Source of the DNA: Botrytis cinerea B05.10
Taxonomy: Eukaryota; Ascomycota; Leotiomycetes; Helotiales; Sclerotiniaceae
Direction: 5' to 3'
Length of the DNA stretch: 64,000 nt
NCBI RefSeq assembly: GCF_000143535.2
Contig: NC_037323.1
Span: 992,001 to 1,056,000 of the forward strand
Part shown: positions 60,228-64,000 of the stretch, one piece after another
How the letters are laid out: every line of letters starts with the position of its first letter
Numbering within the stretch: the stretch's first letter is position 1
Made by a program: the position numbers and the translations under genes
Notes under the pieces: generated by a model
The model's database searches: none
What the model was told of the DNA's origin: nothing
Seen by the model: only the letters and a program-made list of their open reading frames with translations

Positions 60228-61842
60228 ATGGTCACTCGAGGAAACTTCTCAGAGGAGGAGCTTACCTTCCGTAGATACGGTCCTCGTGGTCAGAGCTATC
60301 CACTGGCTCAAGAGCGCTCCGAGCACCCATACGGATCTCGGACGTATAACGATGGACGAGGCAATGATCGTGGGCCAGAAAACACCGAACCGGGACCTCA
60401 TCAAATGAGGCGCAGGATTCAGGTAGCGGTATGCCACTCAAGCTTCTGTTTGCCGCACTGTGAACTTTCCACTGATCTGAATATATTCACTGATCAAACT
60501 TTCTCGTAGTGTCAAAGATGCCGAAAGCGCAAGATTCGGTGCAGCGGCGAAGACAATGGCAGGCCATGTTACCACTGCAAGCAGTCCTCTTCAGAACCAT
60601 GCGAGTTCTTGAGAGTACGTGCGACCGGCTCATTGTCCATACCAATAAATACTAACTCGAGTAATTTAGGTGACGGCTATGCGACTGGAACAAGCAAAGG
60701 ATCTTCCGGCTGATTGCTTTGATGATAGTTTGCGCCCAATGTACCGAATGCCTGCAAACGCCCCATACAATAACAATTACTACCAGACTTTACAAACCCT
60801 CAACTTGGGTCCCGATAGTATGAATTATCGACCAACAAGTTATTCTAATTATGGCTTTCAAGGACCGAAATTTCTCAATCCTTCCTTTGACAGCTTTTCC
60901 GAAGAACCTGCGGAATTCAATCTGTCAAGTTCAACCCCGTATCAAGTGGCAGTACAAGATTCCGTTTCTGTGTCTAATTATCCAGTGCAGAGCAATGGGC
61001 GGACACGCGTAAACCCTCCAGCGCCAATGTATATGGAGTCAGAAGCAGCTGCCAATTATAATTCAGCATACCAAGGTTATAATGCGCGCTCAATGGTTGA
61101 CTCGGATTCAAAGAATTTTTGTGCCGCGAACAACACATGCATTCCACCTTATGGAACTGCAAGTGTGGCCACCACATCTGCGCAAGCTACCCTCAATATT
61201 ACCACCAGTACCGAAAGGCAACTGCCATACCCAAACAGACAATACGGGTCCACAAATGATGGTATTTTCAGTTCGCCGAACTCACTTCAGCCGTATGGAT
61301 TTTTGAGCTCAAACATAAACAGCTCTGCAAAAATCAACTCTTCGGTTCAAATGCCCCTGACAAATCCGTATTTGAGTGTTTCCACCAGCAGCTCTCACGA
61401 AATTACCACAGCCGCTGCTACAGCTGCTTACCAATCGGGGCAACAATCCTCCTTATCACAACAAGATTCTGAGATGTATGATGCATCAACTATGAACGGA
61501 AATCTGTACTACACCCAGGCCAATGACTCAACTACAGATATAAGCCATTATGGAACAAGCAGTGGAAGCGACCACAGCAAAAGTCGTCAAAATAGTCAGC
61601 CTAGCGCTCCTGATAATACATGGCCGACTAATAACCGAAAGTCTAGCGGCAGCGGAAGTAGTTTATTAGCAAATGGACAGACGTATGTTCCACACACATC
61701 CAGCCATTATCCAACCCCAAATCTGCCCACCCAGATGCAGAATCCTGGGCTCTTGCAACTCCCTCCCCAGATGCCACAACTCCAGCACGATGGTCTCCCA
61801 GCGCCCTCGAGAGAATATGTCTCAAGTCTTTCGTCAAGATAG
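60228..61842 (+). CDS. Short Zn2Cys6 transcription factor
   Basis: A fungal binuclear-cluster DNA-binding protein of unknown targets. Three exons, 60228-60428, 60510-60614 and 60670-61842, give 492 residues. The cluster is at Cys68, Cys71, Cys78, Cys87, Cys90 and Cys98 (CX2CX6CX8CX2CX7C), preceded by RRRIQVA and carrying the basic RKRKIR between the second and third cysteines. One small exon of 105 nt holds the whole cluster. The remaining 390 residues are Ser/Thr/Asn/Gln/Tyr-rich, with no fungal-specific transcription factor (MHR) domain visible; this is shorter than most Zn2Cys6 regulators. The start was chosen as the first ATG after a plausible leader intron acceptor. No cluster of co-regulated genes lies beside it, so a pathway-specific role is not indicated. 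Confidence 0.88.
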
Positions 61843-64000
61843 TTTGACCCTTTGCGCGATACTCGGGTCCGTGGAATAAATATCTGTTCAAAGCACAACC
61901 AGAACAACATCTGCTTTGATAAAAACGACGATATTAAACCTCGAGGACATAAAAATCGACGACTTAGGACCTGACACCTCGACTGGTTTATTTCGTTTCG
62001 TTTCGTTTTTTTTTTTATTTTTTTTTATTTTTTATTATTGTTAAGATCGTGCGAGTGTTTATTCATTGGTCACATTTGTTTATTTGGTAAGGACATGGCG
62101 AAATGGGGGAAAGACAAAAGATACCTTTAAAAGGAGGATAGGGTTTGGATCGGTGGGAGATGGAAGAAGAAAAGCGTTCCCGTCTCTATTATTATTGACT
62201 GTTCATTGTGTGCATTGTGTTCATATATGGTCGCTCACCATGATCGGCTTGGCTCAATTATGGTCATTTATCTTGCTCTCAGGGTTCTTTTTCGAGTCAG
62301 TTACAGATATCCACCGAATATGGGAGAATTTTGTGAGATAAGTGTTGTACGGGACAAGGAAGCAAACTTACGAAGGCATGGAAGAATTCGGTTAATGAAA
62401 GTAATACGCGTTGGAAGAAAAGGGGAATAAATCACCGATAACAAGCGCTTAGTGCTACAGGCCAAAAGATTACGGGGGAAATTGATGGGGAATGGCGAAT
62501 ATGCGGTAAATGGAGGTAATAGATAGATACTCGAGTACTATCGCTGGTGTTGTTAGGGGTTGGATCGAATGGGCTCGCGCGTACATTGAGCTGGAAATGG
62601 AGTGCACATTCTTTTAGGTTTGGGACAAGTGTGTTAGGGATCTTTAGGCGGGGGAGGAGGGAATTTACTTCGAAAGGAGAACTGGAGAAATGGAGATTAG
62701 TAGGAAGTGGAAATATGTGTGGTTGTGTTATGTTCATCTTTTTCTCGTTATTTAAAAATACTTTCGTTGGTTCTGATTCTTAATTCGAGGCGAACGGGCA
62801 AGACAAGACAAGAAGACGCAAAATGTGAGCAAAAATCGGGGGAGAATTAGTTTGTTAATATTTCCCTTTTATTTCTATTCTATCCTATATTTTCCATTTG
62901 AATTTACAAATACGTTGAGGGAGACAAGAAAATCTGGTAAAAGACTTATGGCAGATGAGAGAGAAAATGTGGGCATCGTCTTTAGCTCGAGCTCACTTGC
63001 AAATGTTGTTTGACATTCAGAAGTTTTGGTTTTTTGGTGTGGTGTGGATTGTGACCAGAGTGTTTGTCGTACGATACTGATATCAATACGTTCAATGTTC
63101 AAGTTTTTCAAGTATTGCTTGATTGCTAACGCGCCATGTACGCGCTTCTTTGGGTGTTGGATACACCATACAGTACTGGATACTATCGGATAGTCACAGC
63201 AACAAGCTGATAGCAGTCAGACTTAATAATAATAATTATAATCATCATTCTAATACCATATCTCCTTCCAACTTTGGCCAATATCTCGACCAGATGAGAC
63301 CAATCTTCGACCCGCCCGGGCTCAACATTGATCAACTTGACCAATTTGAATATATTTCTGACTGTGTTTCCTGGTCACAGTCACCAATATCGACCCAAAG
63401 TATTTTCCCTGCTTATGCCATGATGCAGGGTGCCTTCCCAAGTGCCAAAGGAGAAGGAAACGAGAAGATCCTATCGCCTTGCCAATGGTACCCATACCAG
63501 ACTTTTGCATTTTTCGTTTTGATAGAGTAAAAGCAAGATTTCCGGGTGCAACTCACACGTCCTTCCTGAACCAATCACAGATGAACTGACCTTGTCACGG
63601 CATTGGGAATCTCAAAGATGCAATCTGCGCGGCGTAAGCAACCTCGTGCCACAAAAAGTGCAGTGAAGTAGAATTTTATGTTACACAAAAGGTATCACAA
63701 ATGTTACACAGCAGGAAATAGACCCCACCCACCCTGATGATTTGGGGTACGGTGAAGAATAAAGCGTTGTGCCTGGCTCCCTTACATTTCTCTGTTTCTG
63801 GGGGAGAAATCAGGGTCATGGCAGGGAAAGCTGAACGTTGAAGACCGGATGAGCACTGCATCTACTTGTACAGTTGATGTCTCAATTTTGAGGTTTCTCA
63901 GTACTAGCGAAGCACAGCAGATACCTAGGATGAACTTCATGTCATTGTACAGTACATGGTGCCGACATTATGATGACTTTGCCTCGCGCAGCAGCCAAGT
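61843..64000. other. 3' flank and gene-poor window end
   Basis: G-rich on the + strand at about 62.0-62.75 kb, then mixed. The 63123-63530 (+) and other short frames have no recognisable domain. It is probably the 3' UTR of the Zn2Cys6 gene and unassigned DNA. Confidence 0.5.

Overview
This window is nuclear DNA of a filamentous ascomycete (Pezizomycotina). The evidence is short GT-AG introns with CTAAC/CTAAT-like branch sites, and one-to-one conserved eukaryotic genes in their filamentous-fungal forms (Boi-type SH3-SAM-PH protein, LisH regulator Som1, Zn2Cys6 factor). Intergenic DNA is AT-rich and full of microsatellites. A leotiomycete (Sclerotiniaceae-like) source is a guess only. No transposon, tRNA, rRNA or CRISPR array was recognised.

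Layout. 1-10.7 kb: IMP4 (-) and UPF1 (+) diverge from a shared promoter, followed by a 3.4 kb gene-poor stretch and then BET3 (-). 10.7-19.5 kb: the U5 snRNP WD40 protein (+) diverges from BET3 across 269 bp, followed by an unrecognised two-helix membrane protein (+) and a seven-knuckle CCHC protein of the Gis2/Byr3/CNBP type (+). 19.5-28 kb: an 8.5 kb desert rich in simple repeats. 28-33.4 kb: the LisH regulator Som1/Flo8 (+) and a tiny Tom6-like gene (+). 36-46 kb: a Boi1/2-type polarity protein (-) and a large MIZ/SP-RING protein (+), divergent across 3 kb. 47.7-48 kb: a possible small membrane-protein gene. 50-61.9 kb: an MFS transporter (+), an arrestin-like adaptor (+), a cyclophilin-RRM protein PPIL4 (-) and a short Zn2Cys6 factor (+). 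The last 2 kb hold nothing recognisable.

How the genes relate. There is no biosynthetic cluster or operon. These are housekeeping and regulatory genes. Several act in RNA metabolism (IMP4 in 18S rRNA processing, UPF1 in nonsense-mediated decay, U5-40K and PPIL4 in the spliceosome, the Gis2-like protein in mRNA binding). Others act in trafficking and polarity (BET3, Boi, arrestin), mitochondrial import (Tom6) and transcription or SUMO control (Som1, SP-RING, Zn2Cys6).

The gene models were spliced by hand. Exon phases were checked for each, and every model marked complete sums to a whole number of codons. Several depend on very small coding exons (6, 7, 9 and 12 nt). The least ordinary observations are five: a strand-composition pattern in gene flanks that follows transcription direction, a possible small membrane-protein gene that fits it, an overlapping uORF chain before the SP-RING gene, a stop-free 51-nt intron in the U5-40K gene, and a C-terminal SUMO-interaction motif in the SP-RING protein.
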